A DNA stretch of 64,000 nt from Auanema rhodensis. Its lineage: Eukaryota; Nematoda; Chromadorea; Rhabditida; Rhabditidae. The notes beneath the pieces were generated by a model. The model made no database searches, was not told where the DNA came from, and worked only from the letters and a program-made list of their open reading frames with translations. Position 1 is the stretch's first letter; each line of letters starts with the position of its first letter. Positions 13,762 through 27,397 of the stretch are shown here, one piece after another. The position numbers and the translations under genes are program-made. Location: the NCBI GenBank assembly GCA_964057225.1, contig OZ059896.1, positions 12,694,501-12,758,500 on the forward strand, in the 5' to 3' direction.

Positions 13762-15289
13762 CAAGCAGAAGAAAACCTTATACTAGTTCATTGTTTTTTT
13801 TTTAATTTTTTTCGGTATATTTATTTTTTCACTTTCAAATCGGCAACACTAGCAAGCAGAAGAAAACCTTATACTAGTTCATTGTTTTTTTTTAATTTTT
13901 TTCGGTATATTTTTTTTTTCACTGTCAAATCGACAAGCACCTGCTGCACATGTGCGAGCTATTCGAGTGACCGATGCCCGAACGAGCCATGCTTAGAAAA
14001 TGAGGCTGACATAACACGTTTTTCACTCTTACCCAGATTGATTGCTTTAGAGACATTTCTGTCTTATCTCATTATATTCTCTACTTTGACTTTGATTTTT
14101 CTAAAATTTCATTAATGTATAATTCAAAATATCATTTCTTGTGATCAGATTGTTAATCGTTATATCTGTAAACGTTTCTCTCGAAATAGCAAGTAGAGTG
14201 TTCAGTTGTACCCACTTAACAAAGAAAGTAGAAGAACATATATATTTAGAACAAAAAAAGTGCGGAAAAGTCGTTATCTCGTTAACATTAGTTTCACTGC
14301 TCAAAACTCTGTTTATTGTCACTCTACTTGCTATTTCGAGAGAAACGTTCAAAGATGTATATGAATATTTACTACACTAGCAAGCAGAAGAAAACCTTAT
14401 ACTAGTTCATTGTTTTTTTTCGAAATTTTTTTCGGTATATTTATTTTTTCACTGTCAAATCGGCAAGCACCTGCTGCACATGTGCGAGCTATTCGAGTTA
14501 CCGATGCCCAAACGAGCCACGCTTAGAAAATGAGGCTGACATAACACGTTTTTCACTCCTACCCAGATTGATTGCTTTAGAGACATTTCTGTCTTATCTC
14601 ATTATATTCTCTACTTTGACTTCGATTTTTCTAAAATTTCATTAATGTATAATTCAAAATATTATTTCTTGTGATCAGATTGTTAATCGTTATATCTGTA
14701 AACGTTTCTCTCGAAATAGCAAGTAGAGTGTTCAGTTGTACTCACTTAACAAAGAAAGTAGAAGAACATATATATTTTGAGCAAAAAAAGTGCGGAAAAG
14801 TCGTTATCTCGTTAACATCAGTTTCACTGTTCAAAACTCTGTTTATTGTCACTCTACTTGCTATTTCGAGAAAAACGTTTACAGATATATATGAATATTT
14901 ACTACACTAGCAAGCAGAAGAAAACCTTATACTAGTTCATTGTTTTTTTTTAATTTTTTTCGGTATATTTATTTTTTCACTGTCAAATCGGCAACACTAG
15001 CAAGCAGAAAAAAACCTTATACTAGTTCATTGTTTTTTTTTAAATTTTTTTCGGTATATTTATTTTTTCACTGTCAAATGGGCAAGCACCTGCTGCACAT
15101 GTGCGAGCTATTCGAGTGACCGATGCCCAAACGAGCCACGCTGAGAAAATGAGGCTGACATAACACGTTTTTCACTCCTACCCAGATTGATTGCTTTAGA
15201 GACATTTCTGTCTTATCTCATTATATTCTCTACTTTGACTTTGATTTTTCTAAAATTTCATTAATGTAAAATTCAAAATATCATTTCTT

Positions 15290-16970
15290 GTGATCAGATT
15301 GTTAATCGTTATAACTGTAAACGTTTCTCTCGAAATAGCAAGTAGAGTGTTCAGTTGTACCCACTTAACAAAGAAAGTAGAAGAACATATATATTTAGAG
15401 CAAAAAAAGTGCGGAAAAGTCGTTATCTCGTTAACATTAGTTTCACTGCCCAAAACTCTGTTTATTGTCACTCTACTTGCTATTTCGAGAGAAACGTTTA
15501 CAGATGTATATGAATATTTACTACACTAGCAAGCAGAAGAAAACCTTAAACTAGTTCATTGTTTTTTTTTGAAATTTTTTTCGGTATATTTATTTTTTCA
15601 CTGTCAAATCGGCAAGCACCTGCTGCACATGTGCGAGCTATTCGAGTGACCGATGCCCAAACGAGCCACGCTTAGAAATTGAGGCTGACATAACACGTTT
15701 TTCACTCCTACCCAGATTGATTGCTTTAGAGACATTTCTGTCTTATCTCATTATATTCTCTACTTTGACTTCGATTTTTCTAAAATTTCATTAATGTATA
15801 ATTCGAAAAATTATTTCTTGTGATTAGATTGTTAATCGTTATATCTGTAAACGTTTCTCTCGAAATAGCAAGTAGAGTGTTCAGTTGTACCCACTCAACA
15901 AAGAAAGTAGAAGAACATATATATTTAGAGCAAAAAAAGTGCGGAAAAGTCGTTATCTCGTTAACATCAGTTTCACTGCCCAAAACTCAGTTTATTGTCA
16001 TTCTACTTGCTATTTCGAGAGATACGTTTACAGATGTATATGAATATTTACTACACTAGCAAGCAGAAGAAAACCTTATACTAGTTCATTGTTTTTTTTT
16101 AATTTTTTCCGGTATATTTATTTTTTCACTGTCAAATCGACAAGCACCTGCTGCACATGTGCGAGCTATTCAAGTGACCGATGCTCAAACGAGCCACGCT
16201 TAGAAAATGAGGCTGACATAACACGTTTTTCACTAATATCCAGAGTGATTGCTTTAGAGACATTTCTGTCTTATCTCATTATATTCTCTACTTTGACTTT
16301 GATTTTTCTAAAATTTCATTAATGTATAATTCAAAATATCATTTCTTGTGATCAGCTTGTTAATCGTTATATCTGTAAACGTTTCTCTCGAAATAGCAAG
16401 TAGAGTGTTCAGTTGTACTCACTTAACAAAGAAAGTAGAAGAACATATATATTTAGAGCAAAAAAAGTGCGGAAAAGTCGTTATCTCGTTAAGATCAGTT
16501 TCACTGTTCAAAACTCTGTTTATTGTCACTCTACTTGCTATTTCGAGAGAAACGTTTTCAGATATATATGAATATTTACTACACTAGCAAGCAGAAGAAA
16601 ACCTTATACTAGTTCATTGTTTTTTTTAAATTTTTTTCGGTATATTTATTTTTTCACTGTCAAATCGGCAACACTAGCAAGCAGAAGAAAACCTTATACT
16701 AGTTCATTGTTTTTTTTTAAATTTTTTTCGGTATATTTATTTTTTCACTGTCAAATCGGATAGCACCTGCTGCACATGTGCGAGCTATTCGAGTGACCGA
16801 TGCCCAAACGAGCCACGCTTAGAAAATGAGGCTGACATAACACGTTTTTCACTCCTACCCAGATTGATTGCTTTAGAGACATTTCTGTCTTATCTCATTA
16901 TATTCTTTACTTTGACTTTGATTTTTCTAAAATTTCATTAATGTAAAATTCAAAATATCATTTCTTGTGA
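15290..16970. repeat. segmental duplication, copy 1 (partner 22894-24575)
   Basis: Landmarks 15290, 15820 and 16348 match 22894, 23424 and 23952 at an offset of 7604 bp. Shared rare variants include GAAATTGAGGC, GATGCTCAAACG (16181 and 23785), CAGAGTGATTGC (16242 and 23846), GATCAGCTTG (16350 and 23954), TTAAGATCAG and CGGATAGCACC (16758 and 24361). Confidence 0.88.
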
Positions 16971-18355
16971 TCAGATTGTTAATCGTTATAACTGTAAACG
17001 TTTCTCTCGAAATAGCAAGTAGAGTGTTCAGTTGTACCCACTTAACAAAGAAAGTAGAAGAACATATATATTTAGAGCAAAAAAAGTGCGGAAAAGTCGT
17101 TATCTCGTTAACATTAGTTTCACTGCCCAAAACTCTGTTTATTGTCACTCTACTTGCTATTTCGAGAGAAACGTTTACAGATGTATATGAATATTTACTA
17201 CACTAGCAAGCAGAAGAAAACCTTAAACTAGTTCATTGTTTTTTTTTGAAATTTTTCTCGGTATATTTATTTTTTCACTGTCAAATCGGCAAGCACCTGC
17301 TGCACATGTGCGAGCTATTCGAGTGACCGATGCCCAAACGAGCCACGCTTAGAAAATGAGGCTGACATAACACGTTTTTCACTCCTACCCAGATTGATTG
17401 CTTTAGAGACATTTCTGTCTTATCTCATTATATTCTCTACTTTGACTTCGATTTTTCTAAAATTTCATTAATGTATAATTCAAAAAATTATTTCTTGTGA
17501 TCAGATTGTTAATCGTTATATCTGTAAACGTTTCTCTCGAAATAGCGAGTAGAGTTTTCAGTTGTACTCACTTAACAAAGAAAGTAGAAGAACATATATA
17601 TTTTGAGCAAAAAAAGTGCGGAAAAGTCGTTATCTCGTTAACATCAGTTTCACTGCCCAAAACTCTGTTTATTGTCATTCTACTTGCTATTTCGAGAGAA
17701 ACGTTTACAGATATATATGAATATTTACTACACTAGCAAGCAGAAGAAAACCTTATACTAGTTCATTGTTTTTTTTTTAATTTTTTTCGGTATATTTATT
17801 TTTTCACTTTCAAATCGGCAACACTAGCAAGCAGAAGAAAACCTTATACTAGTTCATTGTTTTTTTTTATTTTTTTTCGGTATATTTTTTTTTTCACTGT
17901 CAAATCGACAAGCACCTGCTGCACATATGCAAGCTATTCGAGTGACCGATGCCCGAACGAGCCATGCTTAGAAAATGAGGCTGACATAACACGTTTTTCA
18001 CTCTTACCCAGATTGATTGCTTTAGAGACATTTCTGTCTTATCTCATTATATTCTCTACTTTGACTTTGATTTTTCTAAAATTTCATTAATGTATAATTC
18101 AAAAAATTATTTCTTGTGATCAGATTGTTAATCGTTATATCTGTAAACGTTTCTCTCGAAATAGCGAGTAGAGTGTTCAGTTGTACTCACTTAACAAAGA
18201 AAGTAGAAGAACATATATATTTTGAGCAAAAAAAGTGCGGAAAAGTCGTTATCTCGTTAACATCAGTTTCACTGCCCAAAACTCTGTTTATTGTCATTCT
18301 ACTTGCTATTTCGAGAGAAACGTTCACAGATATATATGAATATTTACTACACTAG
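16967..18355. repeat. segmental duplication, copy 2 (partner 12373-13761)
   Basis: Second copy at +4594 bp, with the same rare variants, including the broken palindrome CACATATGC at about 17923. Its last monomer (18116, Z type) is the one that was carried into the Z-X'-Y trimer that follows. Confidence 0.85.
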
Positions 18356-18618
18356 CAAGCAGAAGAAAACCTTATACTAGTTCATTGTTTTTTTTTTAAT
18401 TTTTTTCGGTATATTTATTTTTTCACTTTCAAATCGGCAACACTAGCAAGCAGAAGAAAACCTTATACTAGTTCATTGTTTTTTTTTAATTTTTTTCGGT
18501 ATATTTATTTTTTCACTGTCAAATCGGCAACACTAGCAAGCAGAAAAAAACCTTATACTAGTTCATTGTTTTTTTTTAAATTTTTTTCGGTATATTTATT
18601 TTTTCACTGTCAAATGGG
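18350..18618. repeat. triplicated 90-bp module (709-class monomer 18116)
   Basis: Interval 18116-18826 is 710 bp. The order of module variants (TTTCAAATCGG end, then TGTCAAATCGG, then the GCAGAAAAAAACC copy) is the same as at 9509-9778. This triplet is then copied with its trimer at 20120 and 21889. Confidence 0.93.
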
Positions 18619-20119
18619 CAAGCACCTGCTGCACATGTGCGAGCTATTCGAGTGACCGATGCCCAAACGAGCCACGCTGAGAAAATGAGGCTGACATAAC
18701 ACGTTTTTCACTCCTACCCAGATTGATTGCTTTAGAGACATTTCTGTCTTATCTCATTATATTCTCTACTTTGACTTTGATTTTTCTAAAATTTCATTAA
18801 TGTAAAATTCAAAATATCATTTCTTGTGATCAGATTGTTAATCGTTATATCTGTAAACGTTTCTCTCAAAATAGCAAGTAGAGTGTTTAGTTGTACCCAC
18901 TCAACAAAGAAAGTAGAAGAACATATATATTTAGAGCAAAAAAAGTGCGGAAAAGTCGTTATCTCGTTAACATCAGTTTCACTGCCCAAAACTCAGTTTA
19001 TTGTCATTCTACTTGCTATTTCGAGAGATACGTTTACAGATGTATATGAATATTTACTACACTAGCAAGCAGAAGAAAACCTTATACTAGTTCATTGTTT
19101 TTTTTTAAATTTTTTCCGGTATATTTATTTTTTCACTGTCAAATCAGCAAGCACCTGCTGCACATGTGCGAGCTATTCGAGTGACCGATGCCCGAACGAG
19201 CCATGCTTAGAAAATGAGGTTGACATAACACGTTTTTCACTCCTACCCAGATTGATTGCTTTAGAAACATTTCTGTCTCATCTCATTATATTCTCTACTT
19301 TGACTTTGATTTTTCTAAAATTTCATTAATGTAAAATTCAAAATATCATTTCTTGTGATCAGATTGTTAATCGTTATAACTGTAAACGTTTCTCTCGAAA
19401 TAGCAAGTAGACTGTTCAGTTGTACCCACTTAACAAAGAAAGTAGAAGAACATATATATTTAGAGCAAAAAAAGTGCGGAAAAGTCGTTATCTCGTTAAC
19501 ATTAGTTTCACTGCCCAAAACTCTGTTTATTGTCACTCTACTTGCTATTTCGAGAGAAACGTTTACAGATGTATATGAATATTTACTACACTAGCAAGCA
19601 GAAGAAAACCTTAAACTAGTTCATTGTTTTTTTTTTGAAGTTTTTTTCGGTATATTTATTTTTTCACTGTCAAATCGGCAAGCACCTGCTGCACATGTGC
19701 GAGCTATTCGAGTGACCGATGCCCAAACGAGCCACGCTTAGAAATTGAGGCTGACATAACACGTTTTTCACTCTTACCCAGATTGATTGCTTTAGAGACA
19801 TTTCTGTCTTATCTCATTATATTCTCTACTTTGACTTTGATTTTTCTAAAATTTCATTAATGTATAATTCAAAAAATTATTTCTTGTGATCAGATTGTTA
19901 ATCGTTATATCTGTAAACGTTTCTCTCGAAATAGCGAGTAGAGTGTTCAGTTGTACTCACTTAACAAAGAAAGTAGAAGAACATATATATTTTGAGCAAA
20001 AAAAGTGCGGAAAAGTCGTTATCTCGTTAACATCAGTTTCACTGCCCAAAACTCTGTTTATTGTCATTCTACTTGCTATTTCGAGAGAAACGTTCACAGA
20101 TATATATGAATATTTACTA

Positions 20120-20388
20120 CACTAGCAAGCAGAAGAAAACCTTATACTAGTTCATTGTTTTTTTTTTAATTTTTTTCGGTATATTTATTTTTTCACTTTC
20201 AAATCGGCAACACTAGCAAGCAGAAGAAAACCTTATACTAGTTCATTGTTTTTTTTTAATTTTTTTCGGTATATTTATTTTTTCACTGTCAAATCGGCAA
20301 CACTAGCAAGCAGAAAAAAACCTTATACTAGTTCATTGTTTTTTTTTAAATTTTTTTCGGTATATTTATTTTTTCACTGTCAAATGGG
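20120..20388. repeat. triplicated 90-bp module (709-class monomer 19886)
   Basis: Interval 19886-20596 is 710 bp. Same three module variants in the same order as 18350-18618, as expected from the Z-X'-Y higher-order repeat. Confidence 0.93.
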
Positions 20389-21888
20389 CAAGCACCTGCT
20401 GCACATGTGCGAGCTATTCGAGTGACCGATGCCCAAACGAGCCACGCTGAGAAAATGAGGCTGACATAACACGTTTTTCACTCCTACCCAGATTGATTGC
20501 TTTAGAGACATTTCTGTCTTATCTCATTATATTCTCTACTTTGACTTTGATTTTTCTAAAATTTCATTAATGTAAAATTCAAAATATCATTTCTTGTGAT
20601 CAGATTGTTAATCGTTATATCTGTAAACGTTTCTCTCAAAATAGCAAGTAGAGTGTTTAGTTGTACCCACTCAACAAAGAAAGTAGAAGAACATATATAT
20701 TTAGAGCAAAAAAAGTGCGGAAAAGTCGTTATCTCGTTAACATCAGTTTCACTGCCCAAAACTCAGTTTATTGTCATTCTACTTGCTATTTCGAGAGATA
20801 CGTTTACAGATGTATATGAATATTTACTACACTAGCAAGCAGAAGAAAACCTTATACTAGTTCATTGTTTTTTTTTTAATTTTTTCCGGTATATTTATTT
20901 TTTCACTGTCAAATCAGCAAGCACCTGCTGCACATGTGCGAGCTATTCGAGTGACCGATGCCCGAACGAGCCATGCTTAGAAAATGAGGCTGACATAACA
21001 CGTTTTTCACTCCTACCCAGATTGATTGCTTTAGAAACATTTCTGTCTCATCTCATTATATTCTCTACTTTGACTTTGATTTTTCTAAAATTTCATTAAT
21101 GTAAAATTCAAAATATCATTTCTTGTGATCAGATTGTTAATCGTTATAACTGTAAACGTTTCTCTCGAAATAGCAAGTAGACTGTTCAGTTGTACCCACT
21201 TAACAAAGAAAGTAGAAGAACATATATATTTAGAGCAAAAAAAGTGCGGAAAAGTCGTTATCTCGTTAACATTAGTTTCACTGCCCAAAACTCTGTTTAT
21301 TGTCACTCTACTTGCTATTTCGAGAGAAACGTTTACAGATGTATATGAATATTTACTACACTAGCAAGCAGAAGAAAACCTTAAACTAGTTCATTGTTTT
21401 TTTTTGAAGTTTTTTTCGGTATATTTATTTTTTCACTGTCAAATCGGCAAGCACCTGCTGCACATGTGCGAGCTATTCGAGTGACCGATGCCCAAACGAG
21501 CCACGCTTAGAAATTGAGGCTGACATAACACGTTTTTCACTCTTACCCAGATTGATTGCTTTAGAGACATTTCTGTCTTATCTCATTATATTCTCTACTT
21601 TGACTTTGATTTTTCTAAAATTTCATTAATGTATAATTCAAAAAATTATTTCTTGTGATCAGATTGTTAATCGTTATATCTGTAAACGTTTCTCTCGAAA
21701 TAGCGAGTAGAGTGTTCAGTTGTACTCACTTAACAAAGAAAGTAGAAGAACATATATATTTTGAGCAAAAAAAGTGCGGAAAAGTCGTTATCTCGTTAAC
21801 ATCAGTTTCACTGCCCAAAACTCTGTTTATTGTCATTCTACTTGCTATTTCGAGAGAAACGTTCACAGATATATATGAATATTTACTA

Positions 21889-22158
21889 CACTAGCAAGCA
21901 GAAGAAAACCTTATACTAGTTCATTGTTTTTTTTTTAATTTTTTTCGGTATATTTATTTTTTCACTTTCAAATCGGCAACACTAGCAAGCAGAAGAAAAC
22001 CTTATACTAGTTCATTGTTTTTTTTTAATTTTTTTCGGTATATTTATTTTTTCACTGTCAAATCGGCAACACTAGCAAGCAGAAAAAAACCTTATACTAG
22101 TTCATTGTTTTTTTTTAAATTTTTTTCGGTATATTTATTTTTTCACTGTCAAATGGGC
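21889..22158. repeat. triplicated 90-bp module (709-class monomer 21655)
   Basis: Interval 21655-22365 is 710 bp. Third copy of the triplet carried by the Z-X'-Y trimer. Confidence 0.93.
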
Positions 22159-22893
22159 AAGCACCTGCTGCACATGTGCGAGCTATTCGAGTGACCGATG
22201 CCCAAACGAGCCACGCTGAGAAAATGAGGCTGACATAACACGTTTTTCACTCCTACCCAGATTGATTGCTTTAGAGACATTTCTGTCTTATCTCATTATA
22301 TTCTCTACTTTGACTTTGATTTTTCTAAAATTTCATTAATGTAAAATTCAAAATATCATTTCTTGTGATCAGATTGTTAATCGTTATATCTGTAAACGTT
22401 TCTCTCAAAATAGCAAGTAGAGTGTTTAGTTGTACCCACTCAACAAAGAAAGTAGAAGAACATATATATTTAGAGCAAAAAAAGTGCGGAAAAGTCGTTA
22501 TCTCGTTAACATCAGTTTCACTGCCCAAAACTCAGTTTATTGTCATTCTACTTGCTATTTCGAGAGATACGTTTACAGATGTATATGAATATTTACTACA
22601 CTAGCAAGCAGAAGAAAACCTTATACTAGTTCATTGTTTTTTTTTAAATTTTTTCCGGTATATTTATTTTTTCACTGTCAAATCAGCAAGCACCTGCTGC
22701 ACATGTGCGAGCTATTCGAGTGACCGATGCCCGAACGAGCCATGCTTGGAAAATGAGGCTGACATAACACGTTTTTCACTCCTACCCAGATTGATTGCTT
22801 TAGAAACATTTCTGTCTCATCTCATTATATTCTCTACTTTGACTTTGATTTTTCTAAAATTTCATTAATGTAAAATTCAAAATATCATTTCTT

Positions 22894-24575
22894 GTGATCA
22901 GATTGTTAATCGTTATAACTGTAAACGTTTCTCTCGAAATAGCAAGTAGACTGTTCAGTTGTACCCACTTAACAAAGAAAGTAGAAGAACATATATATTT
23001 AGAGCAAAAAAAGTGCGGAAAAGTCGTTATCTCGTTAACATTAGTTTCACTGCCCAAAACTCTGTTTATTGTCACTCTACTTGCTATTTCGAGAGAAACG
23101 TTTACAGATGTATATGAATATTTACTACACTAGCAAGCAGAAGAAAACCTTAAACTAGTTCATTGTTTTTTTTTGAAGTTTTTTTCGGTATATTTATTTT
23201 TTCACTGTCAAATCGGCAAGCACCTGCTGCACATGTGCGAGCTATTCGAGTGACCGATGCCCAAACGAGCCACGCTTAGAAATTGAGGCTGACATAACAC
23301 GTTTTTCACTCCTACCCAGATTGATTGCTTTAGAGACATTTCTGTCTTATCTCATTATATTCTCTACTTTGACTTCGATTTTTCTAAAATTTCATTAATG
23401 TATAATTCAAAAAATTATTTCTTGTGATCAGATTGTTAATCGTTATATCTGTAAACGTTTCTCTCGAAATAGCAAGTAGAGTGTTCAGTTGTACCCACTC
23501 AACAAAGAAAGTAGAAGAACATATATATTTAGAGCAAAAAAAGTGCGGAAAAGTCGTTATCTCGTTAACATCAGTTTCACTGCCCAAAACTCAGTTTATT
23601 GTCATTCTACTTGCTATTTCGAGAGATACGTTTACAGATGTATATGAATATTTACTACACTAGCAAGCAGAAGAAAACCTTATACTAGTTCATTGTTTTT
23701 TTTTAATTTTTTCCGGTATATTTATTTTTTCACTGTCAAATCGACAAGCACCTGCTGCACATGTGCGAGCTATGCAAGTGACCGATGCTCAAACGAGCCA
23801 CGCTTAGAAAATGAGGCTGACATAACACGTTTTTCACTCCTATCCAGAGTGATTGCTTTAGAGACATTTCTGTCTTATCTCATTATATTCTCTACTTTGA
23901 CTTTGATTTTTCTAAAATTTCATTAATGTATAATTCAAAATATCATTTCTTGTGATCAGCTTGTTAATCGTTATATCTGTAAACGTTTCTCTCGAAATAG
24001 CAAGTAGAGTGTTCAGTTGTACTCACTTAACAAAGAAAGTAGAAGAACATATATATTTAGAGCAAAAAAAGTGCGGAAAAGTCGTTATCTCGTTAAGATC
24101 AGTTTCACTGTTCAAAACTCTGTTTATTGTCACTCTACTTGCTATTTCGAGAGAAACGTTTTCAGATATATATGAATATTTACTACACTAGCAAGCAGAA
24201 GAAAACCTTATACTAGTTCATTGTTTTTTTTAAATTTTTTTCGGTATATTTATTTTTTCACTGTCAAATCGGCAACACTAGCAAGCAGAAGAAAACCTTA
24301 TACTAGTTCATTGTTTTTTTTTTAATTTTTTTCGGTATATTTATTTTTTCACTGTCAAATCGGATAGCACCTGCTGCACATGTGCGAGCTATTCGAGTGA
24401 CCGATGCCCAAACGAGCCACGCTTAGAAAATGAGGCTGACATAACACGTTTTTCACTCCTACCCAGATTGATTGCTTTAGAGACATTTCTGTCTTATCTC
24501 ATTATATTCTTTACTTTGACTTTGATTTTTCTAAAATTTCATTAATGTAAAATTCAAAATATCATTTCTTGTGAT
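22894..24575. repeat. segmental duplication, copy 2 (partner 15290-16970)
   Basis: Second copy at +7604 bp. It carries the Q monomer at 23952, whose TTAAGATCAG and GTTTTCAGATA variants later define the R type of the central domain. Downstream of about 24575 the two copies part company: 24571 has TATATCTG and GAAAAACAT, where 16967 has TATAACTG and GAAGAACAT. Confidence 0.88.
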
Positions 24576-27397
24576 CAGATTGTTAATCGTTATATCTGTA
24601 AACGTTTCTCTCGAAATAGCAAGTAGAGTGTTCAGTTGTACTCACTTAACAAAGAAAGTAGAAAAACATATATATTTAGAGCAAAAAAAGTGCGGAAAAG
24701 TCGTTATCTCGTTAACATTAGTTTCACTGCCCAAAACTCTGTTTATTGTCACTCTACTTGCTATTTCGAGAGAAACGTTTACAGATGTATATGAATATTT
24801 ACTACACTAGCAAGCAGAAGAAAACCTTAAACTAGTTCATTGTTTTTTTTTTGAAATTTTTTTCGGTATATTTATTTTTTCACTGTCAAATCCGCAAGCA
24901 CCTGCTGCACATGTGCGAGCTATTCGAGTGACCGATGCCCAAACGAGCCACGCTTAGAAAATGAGGCTGACATAACACGTTTTTCACTCCTACCCAGATT
25001 GATTGCTTTAGAGACATTTCTGTCTTATCTCATTATATTCTCTACTTTGACTTCGATTTTTCTAAAATTTCATTAATGTATAATTCAAAAAATTATTTCT
25101 TGTGATCAGATTGTTAATCGTTATATCTGTAAACGTTTCTCTCGAAATAGCAAGTAGAGTGTTCAGTTGTACCCACTCAACAAAGAAAGTAGAAGAACAT
25201 ATATATTTAGAGCAAAAAAAGTGCTGAAAAGTCGTTATCTCGTTAACATCAGTTTCACTGCCCAAAACTCAGTTTATTGTCATTCTACTTGCTATTTCGA
25301 GAGAAACGTTCACAGATATATATGAATATTTACTACACTAGCAAGCAGAAGAGAACCTTATACTACTTCATTGTTTTTTTTTTAATTTTTTTCGGTATAT
25401 TTATTTTTTCACTGTCAAATCGGCAAGCACCTGCTGCACATGTGCGAGCTATTCGGGTGACCGAAGCCCAAACGAGCCACGCTTAGAAAATGAGGCTGAC
25501 ATAACACGTTTTTCACTCCTACCCAGATTGATTGCTTTAGAGACATTTCTGTCTTATCTCATTATATTCTCTACTTTGACTTTGATTTTTCTAAAATTTC
25601 ATTAATGTATAATTCAAAATATCATTTCTTGTGATCAGATTGTTAATCGTTATATCTGTAAACGTTTCTCTCGAAATAGCAAGTAGAGTTTTCAGTTGTA
25701 CTCACTTAACAAAGAAAGTAGAAAAACATATATATTTAGAGCAAAAAAAGTGCGGAAAAGTCGTTATCTCGTTAACATCAGTTTCACTGTTCAAAACTCT
25801 GTTTATTGTCACTCTACTTGCTATTTCGAGAGAAACGTTCACAGATATATATGAATATTTACTACACTAGCAAGCAGAAGAAAACCTTATACTAGTTCAT
25901 TGTTTTTTTTTTATTTTTTTCGGTATATTTATTTTTTCACTGTCAAATCGGCAACACTAGCAAGCAGAAGAAAACCTTATACTAGTTCATTGTTTTTTTT
26001 TTAATTTTTTTCGGTATATTTATTTTTTCACTGTCAAATCGGATAGCACCTGCTGCACATGTGCGAGCTATTCGAGTGACCGATGCCCAAACGAGCCACG
26101 CTTAGAAAATGAGGCTGACATAACACGTTTTTCACTCCTACCCAGATTGATTGCTTTAGAGACATTTCTGTCTTATCTCATTATATTCTCTACTTTGACT
26201 TTGATTTTTCTAAAATTTCATTAATGTATAATTCAAAATATCATTTCTTGTGATCAGATTGTTAATCGTTATATCTGTAAACGTTTCTCTCGAAATAGCA
26301 AGTAGAGTGTTCAGTTGTACTCACTTAACAAAGAAAGTAGAAAAACATATATATTTAGAGCAAAAAAAGTGCGGAAAAGTCGTTATCTCGTTAACATCAG
26401 TTTCACTGTTCAAAACTCTGTTTATTGTCACTCTACTTGCTATTTCGAGAGAAACGTTCACAGATATATATGAATATTTACTACACTAGGAAGCAGAAGA
26501 AAACCTTATACTAGTTCATTGTTTTTTTTTTATTTTTTTCGGTATATTTATTTTTTCACTGTCAAATCGGCAACACTAGCAAGCAGAAGAAAACCTTATA
26601 CTAGTTCATTGTTTTTTTTTTTAATTTTTTTCGGTATATTTATTTTTTCACTGTCAAATCGGATAGCACCTGCTGCACATGTGCGAGCTATTCGAGTGAC
26701 CGATGCCCAAACGAGCCACGCTTAGAAAATGAGGCTGACATAACACGTTTTTCACTCCTACCCAGATTGATTGCTTTAGAGACATTTCTGTCTTATCTCA
26801 TTATATTCTCTACTTTGACTTTGATTTTTCTAAAATTTCATTAATGTATAATTCAAAATATCATTTCTTGTGATCAGATTGTTAATCGTTATATCTGTAA
26901 ACGTTTCTCTCGAAATAGCAAGTAGAGTGTTCAGTTGTACTCACTTAACAAAGAAAGTAGAAGAACATATATATTTAGAGCAAAAAAAGAGCGGAAAAGT
27001 CGTTATCTCGTTAAGATCAGTTTCACTGTTCAAAACTCTGTTTATTGTCACTCTACTTGCTATTTCGAGAGAAACGTTTTCAGATATATATGAATATTTA
27101 CTACACTAGCAAGCAGAAGAAAACCTTATACTACTTCATTGTTTTTTTTTAATTTTTTTCGGTTTATTTATTTTTTCACTGTCCAATCGGCAAGCACCTG
27201 CTGCACATGTGCGAGCTATTCGGGTGACCGATGCCCAAACGAGCCACGCTTAGAAAATGAGGCTGACATAACACGTTTTTCACTCCTACCCAGATTGATT
27301 GCTTTAGAGACATTTCTGTCTTATCTCATTATATTCTCTACTTTGACTTTGATTTTTCTAAAATTTCATTAATGTATAATTCAAAATATCATTTCTT
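23424..27397. repeat. transitional satellite domain between trimer and R-S repeats
   Basis: Monomers 23424, 23952, 24571, 25102, 25631, 26250 and 26870. Here the GAAAAACAT variant typical of the centre first appears (24571, 25631, 26250). 26870 is an intermediate: it has TTAAGATCAG and GTTTTCAG like Q (23952) and R, but still TTATATCTG and AGCAAGTAG. No regular higher-order period is seen. Confidence 0.75.

Larger units (their letters stand above)
18116..23423. repeat. higher-order repeat: three Z-X'-Y trimers, 1769-1770 bp
   Basis: Z monomers at 18116, 19886 and 21655 (AGCGAGTAG, TACTCAC, ATTTTGAGC, GTTCACAG). X' monomers at 18826, 20596 and 22365 (CTCAAAATAGC, GTGTTTAGTTG, GAGATACG). Y monomers at 19355, 21125 and 22894 (TATAACTG, GTAGACTGTTC). 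Trimer lengths are 1770, 1769 and 1769 bp, with internal intervals of about 710, 529 and 530 bp. Copies differ mainly by T-run length and a few point changes, so amplification was recent relative to monomer divergence. Confidence 0.93.
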
